A stretch of 64,000 nt of DNA from Stemphylium vesicarium. Lineage: Eukaryota; Ascomycota; Dothideomycetes; Pleosporales; Pleosporaceae. The notes beneath the pieces were generated by a model that saw only the letters and a list, made by a program, of their open reading frames with translations, was not told where the DNA came from and made no database searches. The stretch lies in assembly GCA_004380135.1 (NCBI GenBank), contig QXCR01000008.1:248001-312000 (forward strand), read 5' to 3'. The translations under genes and the position numbers were made by a program. Positions 26,381-38,568 of this stretch are shown one piece after another (within the stretch, counting starts at the first letter, position 1; the number at the start of each line of letters is the position of its first letter).

Positions 26381-26996
26381 ATGGTCACGTGTTTCCTATC
26401 AACAAGGGCGTAGTGTGCGGAGAGCCGGACTTCCGCATGCGATGACGGAGATGCATGCGCTAACGCTGGACGGCCTTGTATAGTCGGCGCTTTCGCGACT
26501 AGGCTGGCGGATCGCAATATCTGGAACGGCATCACATCAATGTGTGCCAGATGTCGCTCACGAGTTCGACACTATGCAATAGGTTGAAGTGATTGCGGTC
26601 TGTGAGTAGACATTATTTGGGGTATCTCTAATGCTACAAGAATTGGGAGAGAATAGCATTTCAAACGCGGCTTCTTTTCATGAAAAAATAATTGCTGGTA
26701 CATCCCGAACACATTGGATTCTGTGCATTGTTTTCCGGCGATCTGATCCTCGTCTTGCTCATAAGATACAGACAGCTGCTGTGATATGCATCTTTGCCTC
26801 GTATGAATGAGAAGTCCGGTTCGCACTTGCTGAAAGGTTCGGAAGGAGTTCTTCAGCGTCGTGAACAGTGAAAACCTGTCGGACTGAACGAGCAGCTCAT
26901 GTGTTTGGAGGATGGTAAGCCGAATGTGCTGTTTGGGCTTGTGCACTGGACGTATTAGTCTACTATCTGCCAGCGTATCGCACAACGAGCGGCTGT

Positions 26997-29290
26997 TCAG
27001 TACCTCGGCATCTGGTCCATATCTGCATCTACACCTCCACTCAGATCCCACCAATCGTTCTGCCAGTTCCGCGCAACGAAGTCGTTTTCTAGTGCTCTGA
27101 AGAAGCCAAGGGACTGAAAATCGCTTCCGACATCTGCAGGGTATTCAGGGATAGAGACAGTCGACATGTCGAAGTCCGGAAGCTCGGTCGCTACTAGGTT
27201 CTGGATCGCATCAAAACTCGTTGGTGGAATGTTCATTCCTTGGGCAGTAAGCCCAGCGTCGACGGCATGGTTTGGAATTGCTTCCCTCCGTCTCTCTTCC
27301 TGTAAGGTTCGTGATACCCGATTCAGCGCGTTGATCGTTTTCGCAAATGGCATCATGTCTCCACGTTGTGAACATGCCTGGTCCATTGCCAGGCCAAGGT
27401 TCTCGAGAAGTTGAATGTCGCTTTCGCAGTCGTCTGGACAGCTGCAAGCAAGTATGTGCTCGTAGAGTGTGAACACCACGCAAAAGGGATAGAATGTAAT
27501 GAAACTAGACCAGGGTCAGGTGCTGGCATGTAGAATACTAAGCAGTACGCAATGGAACGAATTGAGATGTAATAGGCACGAAAGTGTTTCGCTTACTGAT
27601 TGGTGATGCTTTTAGCTTTGAAATTTAGAGTAGGGTGAGTGTGAAATTCGAGAATGATATTTGAGACTTTCCGAGCTGCCCGCAGCGAGTAGGAACTCGG
27701 TTCGACCGTTTGAACAGAATTCCTTTGCACAGCAGTCTGGGCTAATCTCTGAATACCGATGATGTTTGCGTATATATTCACTGGGATGAACGTTAGCTCC
27801 AATAGACGGTGTGCAACCAGGATCTCCGTTAACATACTAATATGATCAGCAAGCATGCAGCGATGGTCATCCATCGTATCGTTGCTGCGCATTAGCTGCT
27901 CGAGTTTCCACTCAGCAATGATATGCTCGAGTTCTCTGCAACACTCATCAGTCTTCTGACGAAGATCGTCCTCCCGTTCTTCTGAGGCGTGGTTTTCGAT
28001 GTAGGTCACCACATTATCAGTCAGAGTGTTGTATCGCACCCACACAACGCTGACAGTGACATTCATCGCTGATGGGTGCATGTTATTGGCGCGAAAGATG
28101 AGGGGTGGTCGGACTTTGCCACTCAACCGCAAGAGACGAGGCTTTCCATAGAACAGGCGAAATAGCACATCGACAGACAGCGTATGCCAGTAAAAGTATC
28201 GCAGGGCGTCCCGATCATCTTCCTCTGCGCACGTCTTGGCCGGTATAGCGTCAATCTGGTCTATTCCTTTTGACTTGACGTATTGACATGATTTGCAGTG
28301 AAATTTCCAAGACAGCTGGTAGTCATGCATTGATATACATGTCCAAGACGTAAGTGCTGCTGTGTGACCGTCCATTCGCGTCTCGCTCGAGGAGTCGAGC
28401 CATGCAGGTACACTTTCGAGCACCTTCATGTACGCCTTTGTTGCCCCGACACCTCCAGGGCCCTCAGATTGCAGCAATCCGTAGTACAGGGCGTTATAGC
28501 TTGAAGTGAGAGCATGTGAAATTAGCATCAGTCTCACATTAGGCGCTCATGGAATATACTCACTACATGACACGCATCCCGGGATCAATGTCAACGTACG
28601 GAGAATTTATAACCTCCGGGAGAGCTTTCAGTAGACTGACATCGATTAAAGTGCTTGCGAACGTATCTGGGACCACCATGTTTATCATAACGTCCGCGAA
28701 TTTGTCAATGCAGGCTCGTGATTCAGCAGGCGAAAGATCAAAGTCGACATTGAGCGCTTCGGTACGTACTCTGAGCCTCCCTAGATCCTCGAGGGCTTCA
28801 TTCAGCGATGACATCGCATTGTCGATGCTTGGTGTCGGAGTATTGACTGGGGTCGCTTGGTTCTGGAAGTTGCGACGTGTGTCTGTAGCAAGGCGATAAA
28901 TCTATTGCTATTAGCCACCATGGCAAATTTGATGCGACGAGTTGTTTTGGCTGGTATTACCCATGAATCTTGCCCATCCGCGACGGTCAGCGAGGCTTCT
29001 GGGGACGGTACAGGGGTGCTCCTGCGTGGCGCTTCACGCCTCGGGGTTTGTAGTAGCGCGGATGGCGATCGGTCATCGGCCGCACCACTAACATGCTTCT
29101 CCAGTTCCTCTAATCGTTGACTGAGGTGCTGCATAACGTTCTTTTGTTGTGCGAGTCGAGGCCTTTGGCGGCGTTCCACATATTGGCATTCCACTTTCGC
29201 AGTAATACATTGGTGGCATATGGGCTCTTCCCTATCGCATTTGATCTTCTTACGCTTACATCTAAGACACTTTGCTGCCATGTCAGCCAA
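26997..29290 (-). CDS. Zn2Cys6 fungal transcription factor
   Basis: Exons 29290-28961, 28901-28564, 28499-27597 and 27504-26997 join to 692 aa; introns are 59, 64 and 92 bases. Residues 8-35 form the binuclear zinc cluster C-x2-C-x6-C-x6-C-x2-C-x6-C (CLRCKRKKIKCD...CHQC). A short leucine-rich coiled coil follows (QHLSQRLEELEKHV, about 55-68), the usual dimerisation element. Exon 2 opens IYRLATDTRRNFQNQ. The C-terminal two thirds (exons 3-4, with FYPFCVVFTLYEHILA) fit the helical regulatory region of this class, and its end is acidic and tryptophan-rich like an activation segment. It would act in the nucleus on CGG-containing sites. It is transcribed away from the adjacent PDR-type ABC transporter gene; the shared promoter holds a CGG/CCG palindrome. 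Regulation of the transporter is an inference. Confidence 0.9.
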
Positions 29291-30153
29291 AAGCTACCGT
29301 TCGCCATCGCAGCTGACATATGCACATACAGCAAGTTTCATTGTCATGGCTTGACAGTTTTGATTGCGATGTTCGGTTCAGGTGTTGCCGGAGTAGGTAT
29401 GGGGTTCTGAGATTGCGAAGATTGTTTCCGGCTGTTGTATTACCGAAAGTCCTGCGGATTCGCGGGTTTGCATGTCTATTTTAATGGAATGGACCTGGAA
29501 TAGATGGACAGGGTGATGGAAGCCTGATGGGGCTAGAGTCGCGACTTCGGACACCGCGGTGTCCGAATGTCCGGCCAACGTGCAGCCGGGAACAGCTTAG
29601 TCTGTGAGACACATCGACTCATCCCGACGCGGAATGACGCTGGACTTGTGGCTGCGCGCGCAGCTTCACAACCACGCCCCTGTCAGCAAGTAGCTCGCAA
29701 GTAGCTCGCAAGGCCCACTCAAATGCCAACAGCTTTCAGGCCCCCGAGGGACCGCGGGTGCAAAGGTCTTGCCCAGCTAGGCAGAGTCATTTTTCCCTTG
29801 GCAACATGGACTTTCGGATCTCTCTCAGAAGGGCGCGGCCAAGGGTGGACATATTATTTTGATGATGAGGACGATGTATGCCATCTATATCTTGCATTAA
29901 GAAGATCTTTTCGAGCAGCCAGTATCCCTGAGTCGACCACACAAGCGAACATTACGTCTTGCGACATACACCCGAGCTCTAATTGAGTCGTTTAGAACCG
30001 TACGTAACTCTCCGGCTCTTACTCAAATGATGGGTACCCTTACTGATACGTCAACCTTATAGTTTGCAGCATTCATCAAGCTTCACCAATAGAAGGCTCC
30101 TGCGTCCCATTTTGATCCCAGATAGACTATACCTCCGGGGTCCGTTACCGAGC
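29291..30153. promoter_or_regulatory. Shared divergent promoter of regulator and ABC transporter
   Basis: This 863-base region lies between the two divergent ATGs. It contains the 22-base CGG/CCG palindrome at 29546-29567 and an 11-base direct repeat (GTAGCTCGCAA, twice, near 29691-29711). No coding frame is supported. Confidence 0.55.
29546..29567. promoter_or_regulatory. Perfect CGG/CCG palindrome, candidate Zn2Cys6 operator
   Basis: The half-site TTCGGACACCG is followed directly by its exact reverse complement. It contains CGG-N3-CCG twice, back to back, with a central CCGCGG. Zn2Cys6 proteins bind paired CGG triplets, and the yeast drug-response element has the same CCGCGG core. It lies 256 bases from the regulator ATG and 587 bases from the transporter ATG. 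Confidence 0.6.
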
Positions 30154-33100
30154 ATGTCGGCCGGCTTGGGCTTCACAGAAGCGAAGGTCGCTACCAAAGA
30201 CTCTCGCGCCGACCCTTCAAAGCTAGAATCAGAATCTAGTTCTGAATACGCCAAAGATTATGACAGGGCCGATCCCGATGTTGAGACAGAACGTGATCGC
30301 GAAGTCCATGGACTTGTCCGCAAGTTCACCTCACAATCGGAGCAACATCACGTGGGCTCACCGTTCGCTGGTCATGTGCATCACCGACTGGATCCCAAAG
30401 GCGAGCATTTCCGTGCGAGAGACTGGGCACGCGCATTCTACAACTTGCGCTACAGTGGAGAGGAGACGAATCCCCGCGTCGCAGGAGTTGCGTTCAGAGG
30501 TCTTAATGTATGGGGCAAAGGGTCTCCGACCGACTTCCAATCGACTGTGGGCAACACCATCCTGAAGCTACCTTCGCTTTTCGGTAGAGGTACCCAGAAG
30601 ATTGAGATTCTGCGCGATCTCGATGGACTTTTACTACCCGGTGAGCAGCTATGCGTGCTGGGTCCGCCTGGATCTGGATGCTCGACGCTGCTCAAGACCA
30701 TCGCTGGCGAAACTCATGGGTTTCAGGTATCCGGCGATTCGTATTTGAACTACCAGGGCATTCCAGCAGAGGACATGAACACTTCGTTTCGGGGAGAAGC
30801 CATTTACACCGCCGAGGTTGACGCTCACTTCCCCCAGCTGAGCGTTGGCGATACTCTTTACTTCGCTGCCCTTGCCCGTGCGCCGCGACACATCCCAGGT
30901 GGTGTTAGTAGGGAACGATATGCAGAGCATCTACGAGATGTAAGTGTTCTTATTTGAAAACATCCCAAGATATTCCCTGACGTTCTCCAGGTGGTGATGG
31001 CTATGTATGGTATCTCGCATACTAGCAATACCCGCGTCGGCAACGATTTCGTACGAGGAGTCAGCGGAGGCGAGCGCAAGAGAGTTACAATCGCTGAGGC
31101 CTCTTTAAGTTTCGCGCCTCTGCAACTATGGGACAACTCGACTCGTGGGTTGGACTCCGCCAATGCTGTCGAGTTTTGCAAGACGCTCAGAACACAATGC
31201 GATGTATTTGGCGCATCCACTTTTGTTGCCATCTATCAGGCCCCACAAGCTGCTTACGAGGTATGTCTTGCTGTGTAATCCATATACCACCACTTCGCCG
31301 TCTGTGCACACGGCTATGTTTTGAACATGTAGCTGACTGTTTCCAGGTCTTCGATAAGGTAACGGTGCTGTACGAAGGCCGCCAGATTTACTTTGGAGCT
31401 GCGAACAAAGCCCGCGCGTATTTCGAGCGCCTTGGCTTCGAGTGCCCCGCCTCCCAAACGACTCCCGACTTCCTCACTTCTATGACCTCTGCGTCAGAGC
31501 GTCGTATCAGAAGCGGCTTTGAGAATACCACGCCCGGTACCTCAGATGACTTTGCTCGATGTTGGAAGGACAGCCCCGAACGACAACAACTATTGAAGGA
31601 AATCGAGAACTACGAAAAAAGCTACCCGCTCAAGGGCGAACAGCTCGAACAATTCGCGCTCTCTCGAGTTCAGGAGAAATCCAATAAGCAACGTAGGAGA
31701 TCGCCATACACACTCTCCTACTGGGGCCAGGTGGCTCTCTGCATGTGGAGAGATGTACAGAGGCTTAAGAATGATCCGAGTGTCACCTTGACTATGCTCT
31801 TCGTAAACTTTGTCGAAGCGCTCATCATTGCCTCAATCTTCTTCAACTTACCGGAGACAACCGCATCTTTCTTCAAGCGTGGAGGAGTCCTCTTCATGGT
31901 AGTAAGTCTACCTTGCACGCCAGTATGGAATTTTGAGATGGTTCACTAACGAGTCCAGGTCTTGTTGAACGCATTCGGAAGTATGCTGGAGATCATGAAC
32001 CTCTATTCGAAACGTACTATCGTTGAAAAAGTGGAGTAGCCGTTCAGGAAGTGCTTTGGCATTTCCATTAAGCACCAAGATTCAGTAGCTAACATTTGCT
32101 CTAGCATAACCGTTACGCGCTTTATCATCCCAGCGCTGAGGCGCTAGCGTCCATGGTGGTCGACCTCCCTTACAAGATCACCAACTGCATCATCGTCAAC
32201 ACGACCCTCTATTTCATGGCTAACCTACGTCGAGAGCCCGGGCCGTACTTCTTCTTCCTTCTCGTCGGCTTCTTTACAGGGCTCTCGATGAGCATGTTCT
32301 TCCGGCTCTTCGCATCGATGACGAAGACGCTCGCCCAGGCACTTGCACCGAGTTCGCTCATTCTGATCATGCTTGTCCTCTATACCGGTTTCCCCCTCCC
32401 CGTACCGTACATGAGATCATGGGCGGCCTGGTTTCGACACATCAATCCTGTATCATATGGATTCTCCAGCGTTATGACAAATGAATTCAACGGCCGGACT
32501 TTCGCTTGCTCTTCCTTCATACCATTTGGACCGTCGTATGAGAACGTCGCTCCGGAGCAACGAGCATGCGCCGTTCAAGGCTCGCGACCCGGCCAGGATT
32601 CTGTTAGTGGTACTGCGTACGTCGAGACTGCATTTCAGTACAACTACAGCGAGCGCTGGCAGAATTATGGTATTATTGTGTGCATCATGTTCATCCTTTT
32701 CGTCGGTCATCTGGTCATGAGCGAGCTAGTTGCTTCCGAGCGCTCCAAGGGCGAAGTACTCGTCTTCCGTCGATCGAAGATGAAGAAGAGTGCCAAACGT
32801 CACTCCACAGACGAAGAAGCCGGTGGTGCGACTGCCCATGAGGGCGAGAAGATCAGTCGTAGTCCCAGCGTCGAACAGGCAGTGCAGAAGCAGGTCTCAA
32901 TTTTCCACTGGGAAAAGGTCACCTACGAAGTCCAAATCAAGGGAGAAACCCGCAAGATTCTTGATAACGTGGATGGCTTTATTCGGCCAGGTACTCTCAC
33001 AGCACTCATGGTACGTACATCTAGAAAACATGCAAGAGCTTCATCTAACAGCTTGACAGGGTGTATCTGGCGCAGGCAAGACTACATTGCTCGATGTACT

Positions 33101-34999
33101 CGCCAGTCGAACAACAATGGGTGTTATTGGCGGCAACATGCTTGTAGACGGCCGCCAACGAGACGAGTCTTTCCAAAGGCAGACGGGCTACTGCATGCAA
33201 CAAGACATTCACCTGGATACATCTACTGTGCGTGAGGCGCTGGAGTTCTCTGCTCTGCTCAGACAGCCACCTGAATATGGACGAGAGGAAAGATTAGCAT
33301 ATGTTGAGCACGTCATTCGGCTTTTGGATATGGAGGAGTACGCTGATGCAGTCGTCGGTATCCCTGGATCTGGACTCAATGTGGAGCGTAAGTGCTACAC
33401 ACCATTCCCGTCATGCCGTCCCAGAGCACATGCTGACAATACCAGAACGTAAACGCCTGACAATCGGAGTCGAGCTCGCTGCCCGTCCAAAGCTACTCCT
33501 TTTCCTCGATGAGCCTACATCTGGGCTCGACTCACAGACTTCATGGTCCATCTGCAATCTCATGGAAAAGTTGACCCACGATGGCCAAGCGATTCTGTGT
33601 ACCGTTCACCAGCCTTCATCTCTCCTTTTCCAACGATTCGATCGCCTCCTTTTACTCGCTAAGGGAGGGCGAACGGTTTATTTTGGAGACATTGGACGCG
33701 ACTCAAAAACGCTTCTCGACTACTTCAACCGCAACGGCGCGCCTGAATGTCCGTCAGGCACCAATCCGGCCGAGTACATGCTTGGAGCGATTGGTGCAGC
33801 GCCTGGAGCAAAGACGGAGATTGACTGGCCTGCTGTGTGGAAGATTAGCAAGGAGTACGAGGAAGTTCAGACCGAGTTGGCTCAGCTGCGGCAATTGGCC
33901 AACCAACCTTCCGCTGTCATGGATGCGGCCGATGGCAGATATCAGGCGTTTGCAGCATCTTTCAAAGATCAGTTAGGAGCCGTCGCTCTCCGCTGCGCAC
34001 AACAATACTGGAGGACACCCTCGTACATCTACGCCAAAGCTATCCTGACAATCGGCTGCTCGCTGCTAATTGGCTTCTCCTTCTTCGACGGCGACAACAC
34101 GATGCAAGGTCTCCAGAACCAGATGTTTGGCGTCTTCATCTTCCTTTTCGTCGTAAGTATCCCTGTCCCGCCACAAACCAACCTTGCAATGACGATACTA
34201 ACTCTCTACTTCTCAGGTCATACAGCTCATCTACCAAATCTTCCCCATGTGGATCTCCCAACGCACGCTGTACGAAGCGCGAGAACGCCAATCCAAGACC
34301 TACGCCTGGCAAGCCTTCGTCCTCTCCAACATCGCCATCGAGCTCGCATGGAATGCCTTCATGGCCATCTTCTGCTTCCTAGTATGGTACTACCCAGCGG
34401 GTCTATACCGTAACGCCGAGCCCACAGACGCCGTGAACATCCGCGGCTTCCACGCCCTCCTCATCGTTATGGCCGTTTTCATCTTCGCATCCACCCTCGC
34501 CCATCTGCTCATTGCCGGCTCTCCCAGCGAAGAAATCGCCGGTGCACTCGCCACGCTCATGACGATCATGATGTACGCTTTCTGCGGTATCCTGGCGTCT
34601 CCCGATGACCTCCCCGGCTTCTGGATCTTCATGTATCGCGTCAACCCTTTCACGTACCTCGTCTCGAGCTTCATGGCGGTTGCCCTGGGTCAATCGCCCG
34701 CCTACTGCGCCGACAACGAGTTCCAGACATTCTTCCCGCCCGAGGGCCAGACATGCGGCACGTACATGGCCGAGTACATCGAAACGGCGGGTGGCTACCT
34801 TCGTGATGCGCAGGCGAAGGGCCAGTGTAGTTTCTGCCAGATGGATAGTACGAATCAGTTTCTTGAGCGCATTCATGCTAGTTGGGAGACGCGCTGGAGA
34901 GACTTTGGCTTGCTGTGGGTATATGTTGCGTTTAATGTTGCTGCGGCTATCGCTTTGTATTGGCTTTGCCGTGTTCCCAAGGGGAAGAAGCATCAATAG
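30154..34999 (+). CDS. PDR/ABCG-type ABC transporter (full length)
   Basis: Exons 30154-30939, 30991-31260, 31347-31901, 31959-32030, 32105-33010, 33060-33387, 33446-34152 and 34217-34999 join to 1468 aa, normal for the family. The order is the reverse NBD-TMD-NBD-TMD layout. NBD1 has a degenerate Walker A GPPGSGCST (about 170-178), signature VSGGERKR and Walker B LWDNSTRGLD. NBD2 has Walker A GVSGAGKTT, LNVEQRKRLTIG and LLLFLDEPTSGLDS. The cysteine in place of lysine in the first Walker A is usual for fungal PDR pumps. Each half ends in about six membrane segments (for example NCIIVNTTLYFMANL and FLLVGFFTGLSMSMFF). Such pumps export drugs, azoles or plant compounds at the plasma membrane. 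Intron 4 (32031-32104) has a weak GTGGAG donor. The start is MSAGLGF; an in-frame ATG at 30064 lies in probable leader sequence. Confidence 0.93.
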
Positions 35000-35498
35000 G
35001 TGTGAGACGACGCGACTAGGGGTATATCTTTGGATCTTGTACTTCGGCGCGTCGTGGTGGTGGTTTGTGATTAATCTTCTTTCGGTGGTTTTTGGATTGG
35101 ATACATTCTCTAGACGCAGCATGTTTTAATACTATTACCACCGTCGTTCGCACAAGACTGCATATAAACATCTCCCGTCTCCCATAATCATTCGTTCGTT
35201 GACGGACACGATGGACCTCGGCGCATCCTTCACAACTCCAATCTCACAGCATCCAACTCATCTAAAATGCATGTAATGTTTTCTTTTTCATCGGAGAAAG
35301 CTACATACACATCCAAGAGAATTTTTTTCCCGTCTTCTTCCTTCCAAGCATTGCATATGCCCGCTATACAGGCACTAAACGCCACAAACACCAAGGCTAA
35401 ACCTGAACCCATCTATCCCTAAACGACCCCATAAAAGGGTCATCAAACAACAATGGCAAAGAAACTCCACCAAACTTTCCTTAATCTGATCCGATTGC
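35000..35498. other. Convergent intergenic region
   Basis: Probable 3' untranslated regions of the ABC transporter (+) and verprolin (-) genes. No coding frame is supported. Confidence 0.5.
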
Positions 35499-37020
35499 TT
35501 ATTCATATGCACTCAGGTCCAAAGGGACACTGCTGCCGCGTCCAGCACGATATTTCTTTTGGCTGTTGGTGAATTCTCGAGGTCGTGGAAATTGTCCTTC
35601 GTCCTGGAATCTCCATCTCAGGTCGTGAATTGGCCTCAATCTTCCCTTCTTGCTTCCCCCACCGCTGCCACCGGAGCTGGTTGGGCTCTTCATACTCGAT
35701 CCCCCGTTTGTCAAAGTGTACGAGCTTGGATCCATCATTGAGCGTAGAGGTGTATGGGACGCTTGTCGACTCGGGGGCGCGCTGGATGGTGGAGGAGGTG
35801 CAGGTGCTGCGGGCGGTGACGCTGGGGGAGGTGGTGGGGGGGGTGCAGCAGGCGATGCGCGACCAAAGGCATTTCGTGCGGCCGTTTCGGCGAGCGATGG
35901 CGCATGTCCGTTTGGAGGGGGAGGTGGGGGCGCAGGTACTGAGGGTGCTCGGTTCTCGTATCTATACGGATCGTACTCGTCGTCGTCATCCGGTGGAGGA
36001 GGGGGAGGTGGCGTGGACCGTGCTGGTGCGCGCGGTGCTGGAGATGGAGGTAAAGGAGGGGGCGCCGGCGGAGCTCCAGTGGGTCGAGGAGATGTTGAAC
36101 TAGGAGGTGGTGGCGGAGGTGCGGAAGGTGTTGACGCAGGCGGTGGTGGTGGTGGTGGAGGGGCGCCTCCTGGAATAGGCGGTGCGCGGGCTGGAGAGGG
36201 TGCGGGTGGTGGAGGAGCGAGACCAGACGGCTTTCGAGAGGATGGAGGTGGCATTGGCGGCTTCTTTCCAATCGGGGGTGGTGGCTTGGGCTTTCCGCTT
36301 ATACTTGATGCTACTGAGTTCGGCCGCGAGTCCTGACCACGGAGGGCATTGATGGCTGGACGTCCGCCAGGCACCGGTGGCGCAGGAGGAGCTGAAGGAG
36401 GAGGTCCTGGGGGCTTTGGTGCTGCTCCTCGTGGAGGTGTGGGAACTGAAGCGCGACTCGATTCGGGGTCTGAGAGGTACGGCGCATGGCCTTCATTCGC
36501 GCCCGTCTTCACGCCGCCCGACTTCCTCAGCTTCGGCATGCCTCCAGCAAATATTCCAGCCAGCTGCGGCGGTGCGGCTCCTCCGTCGTTTGCATCACTA
36601 TTGCTTCTCGCGCGATTCCCTCCACCGGGGACGGGCGGCGCAAGTCCAGGAACCGCAGGCGGCTTGCCCATGCCAGGAATTGCGGGTGCGCCCATGGGCG
36701 CTGCACTTGGGCCGTCGCTCACTTTGCCCACTATGGGCGAGGATCGATCATTGATTTGTGTGACCTTCTTCAACCGCGTGCCTTTGCTGATGTCTCCTAA
36801 AAGGGCTCCCTATGACACATTAGCGGTAGCTCTTCGATGCCCAACCCCCAGAAGCGCAATTTCTTGCCTGCGCACTGCGGGTACTACATACTCTGCCTGC
36901 TCCTGACGGCGGTTTCCCTCCCGGCGCCTTCATACCGCCCATTGGCGGCGGTGGTGGTGGCCCTCCAGCGCCTCGTCCCATGGGCGGCATGGGCGGAGGC
37001 GGAGGGGGTGGTGGTGGCAT
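35499..37020 (-). CDS. VRP1: Verprolin (WIP-family actin regulator)
   Basis: Exons 37020-36892 and 36809-35499 (82-base intron) join to 479 aa. The protein opens with a run of nine prolines after the first methionine. The splice junction creates a WH2 actin-binding motif (RGALLGDISKGTRLKKV, about 43-59). A second, weaker WH2-like segment, LAGIFAGGMPKLRKSGG, lies near 126-142. The long middle is made of proline tracts that suit profilin and SH3 partners. Near the C-terminus, RWRFQDEGQFPRPREF (about 441-456) is the segment by which WIP/verprolin proteins bind the WH1 domain of WASP/Las17. The protein should act at cortical actin patches in endocytosis and polarised growth. The glycine-rich frame on the opposite strand is an antisense shadow. 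It is head to head with the next gene, under 250 bases apart. Confidence 0.93.
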
Positions 37021-37266
37021 GGTGAATGATGTCTCGCGCTTCGATTTGGTTGTGTCTTCTCTCCCTGGATATGGAGGTTCTTAGCGTATGTGCAGTCTTT
37101 TGCTGCCTGGTCGTGTGCGTCGGCGTGCAGAGAGTGTCGTGTCGGAGTGATGGTCATGGTTGGAACATTCCGTCACAGCTTGGCAACCGGCATCCCGATC
37201 CTCAGCCACGCACGGCTGCGTCACCCGAACTTCACCGCGCCCACCACCGAGGGACTGACCAGCGCA

Positions 37267-38568
37267 ATGAAGCCTGGAAACATATCGATGCGCGCCCAAT
37301 CGCGCCCGGTATGCCAACTGTGCGACTACATACTGAAGCAGCCTGGATATCGCCGTGCTTTTCTATCCACATCAACCGTGAAAAACCCCTCGATACGGCG
37401 GCAAACCGCGCGAACGCCCGCCCTAGCCCGACTATCCGTGCGAGGCATTACCACGACGGCGCGCAAGGCAGCAGTGGTTGACAAAGATGATGACGAAGGC
37501 TTCACGACGTCGGACCGCGTCGCTGCGGTGCAGATGAAGCTCGCCGCCGTGGAGGCTCGAATAAGGGAATTATTCGATTCGCCCAAGGTTGAGACGGAGG
37601 CAGTTGTCTTGGAAGCACTGGACGGACTGGAAGACGTTGCACAACAAGCGATAGCGATACGGTCACGCCAGCCCCTCCGAGCAAAAGCAACAATAAGGCA
37701 AAGTTCGGCGGGAGCAATATTATCTGGGCTTGGCGGGGAGGAGAGCGAGAGGGTAGAAAAGAAGACAAGGCCAAAGCAACTGGGACTCGACGCGCTTCCG
37801 TCACCGTCCTATCTGTCCAAGCTAGCCGAGAGCCTGATCAAGCACGAAAAGGTCTTCCTTTCTCCAAACGTCCTCGGCTTGTACATCCATCTCCAGCGGC
37901 TACTTGCTCGGCCGAAATCCATTCCAGAGGCACTGTATCTCTACGCCAACAAGCCAGTTCCAGTTGAGGGCTCCTCACCTCCAAAGTTCTCCAAACCCTC
38001 TCCCAAGGCCGCGAAGCAAGCCATTCCCGCCGATCTCGCCGACGAAGCGCTCACGGCTGCAATCGATGCGAAGGACCTTGCCTTGGCCCTGGACGTAGTC
38101 GACCATACATACCGAGCCCCAGCATGGCGGCGGCACCGCATGGTCACCAAGATGGGTCTTCCTGCAGTACTAGCGGGTATCACGCCACTTGCACTGTACA
38201 TGATCGCGCAGGAACTCTCCGTCTACAGCGGCTTCATTGACCCCTGGACGTTCAAACTATACGCTTTCGCCGGAATGAGCACCTATGTCATGTGCACCGG
38301 TACACTCGGTTTCGTCGCGCTGACAACGTACAACGATCACCACGACCGAGTGGTTTGGCGACCTGGTGTCCCACTGCTAGACCGCTATCTCAGGGAAGAT
38401 GAACGAGCCGCTTTGGACCGTATCGCTTGCGCATGGGGTTTCAAGGAAGTGTGGAAACGAGGTGACGAGGAGGGTGAGGATTGGGAGGGTCTGAGGCAGT
38501 GGATCTTGCTCCGAGGAATGGTGCTAGACAAACCCGATTTAATGCCTGGTATGAACCCGGGGAGGTAG
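37267..38568 (+). CDS. Predicted mitochondrial inner-membrane protein
   Basis: The frame is open from 37090 to 38568. I placed the start at 37267 (purine at -3), giving 433 aa, because earlier ATGs (37090, 37150) would sit only 70-130 bases from the divergent verprolin ATG; 37288 is also possible. The N-terminus is basic, hydroxylated and acid-poor (RRAFLSTSTVKN, RGITTTARK), like a mitochondrial presequence. The middle is helical. Two hydrophobic segments lie in the C-terminal third (GLPAVLAGITPLALYMIA and MSTYVMCTGTLGFVALT). The section between them and the conserved-looking end (WGFKEVWKRGDEEGEDWEGLRQWILLRG) suggests a two-pass membrane protein. I do not recognise its function. No intron was found. 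Confidence 0.75.
   Translation: MKPGNISMRAQSRPVCQLCDYILKQPGYRRAFLSTSTVKNPSIRRQTARTPALARLSVRGITTTARKAAVVDKDDDEGFTTSDRVAAVQMKLAAVEARIRELFDSPKVETEAVVLEALDGLEDVAQQAIAIRSRQPLRAKATIRQSSAGAILSGLGGEESERVEKKTRPKQLGLDALPSPSYLSKLAESLIKHEKVFLSPNVLGLYIHLQRLLARPKSIPEALYLYANKPVPVEGSSPPKFSKPSPKAAKQAIPADLADEALTAAIDAKDLALALDVVDHTYRAPAWRRHRMVTKMGLPAVLAGITPLALYMIAQELSVYSGFIDPWTFKLYAFAGMSTYVMCTGTLGFVALTTYNDHHDRVVWRPGVPLLDRYLREDERAALDRIACAWGFKEVWKRGDEEGEDWEGLRQWILLRGMVLDKPDLMPGMNPGR

Noticed and set aside
35650..36336. Glycine-rich 228-codon frame on the plus strand
   Set aside because: It is the antisense of the proline tracts of verprolin, which has WH2 and WASP-binding motifs.
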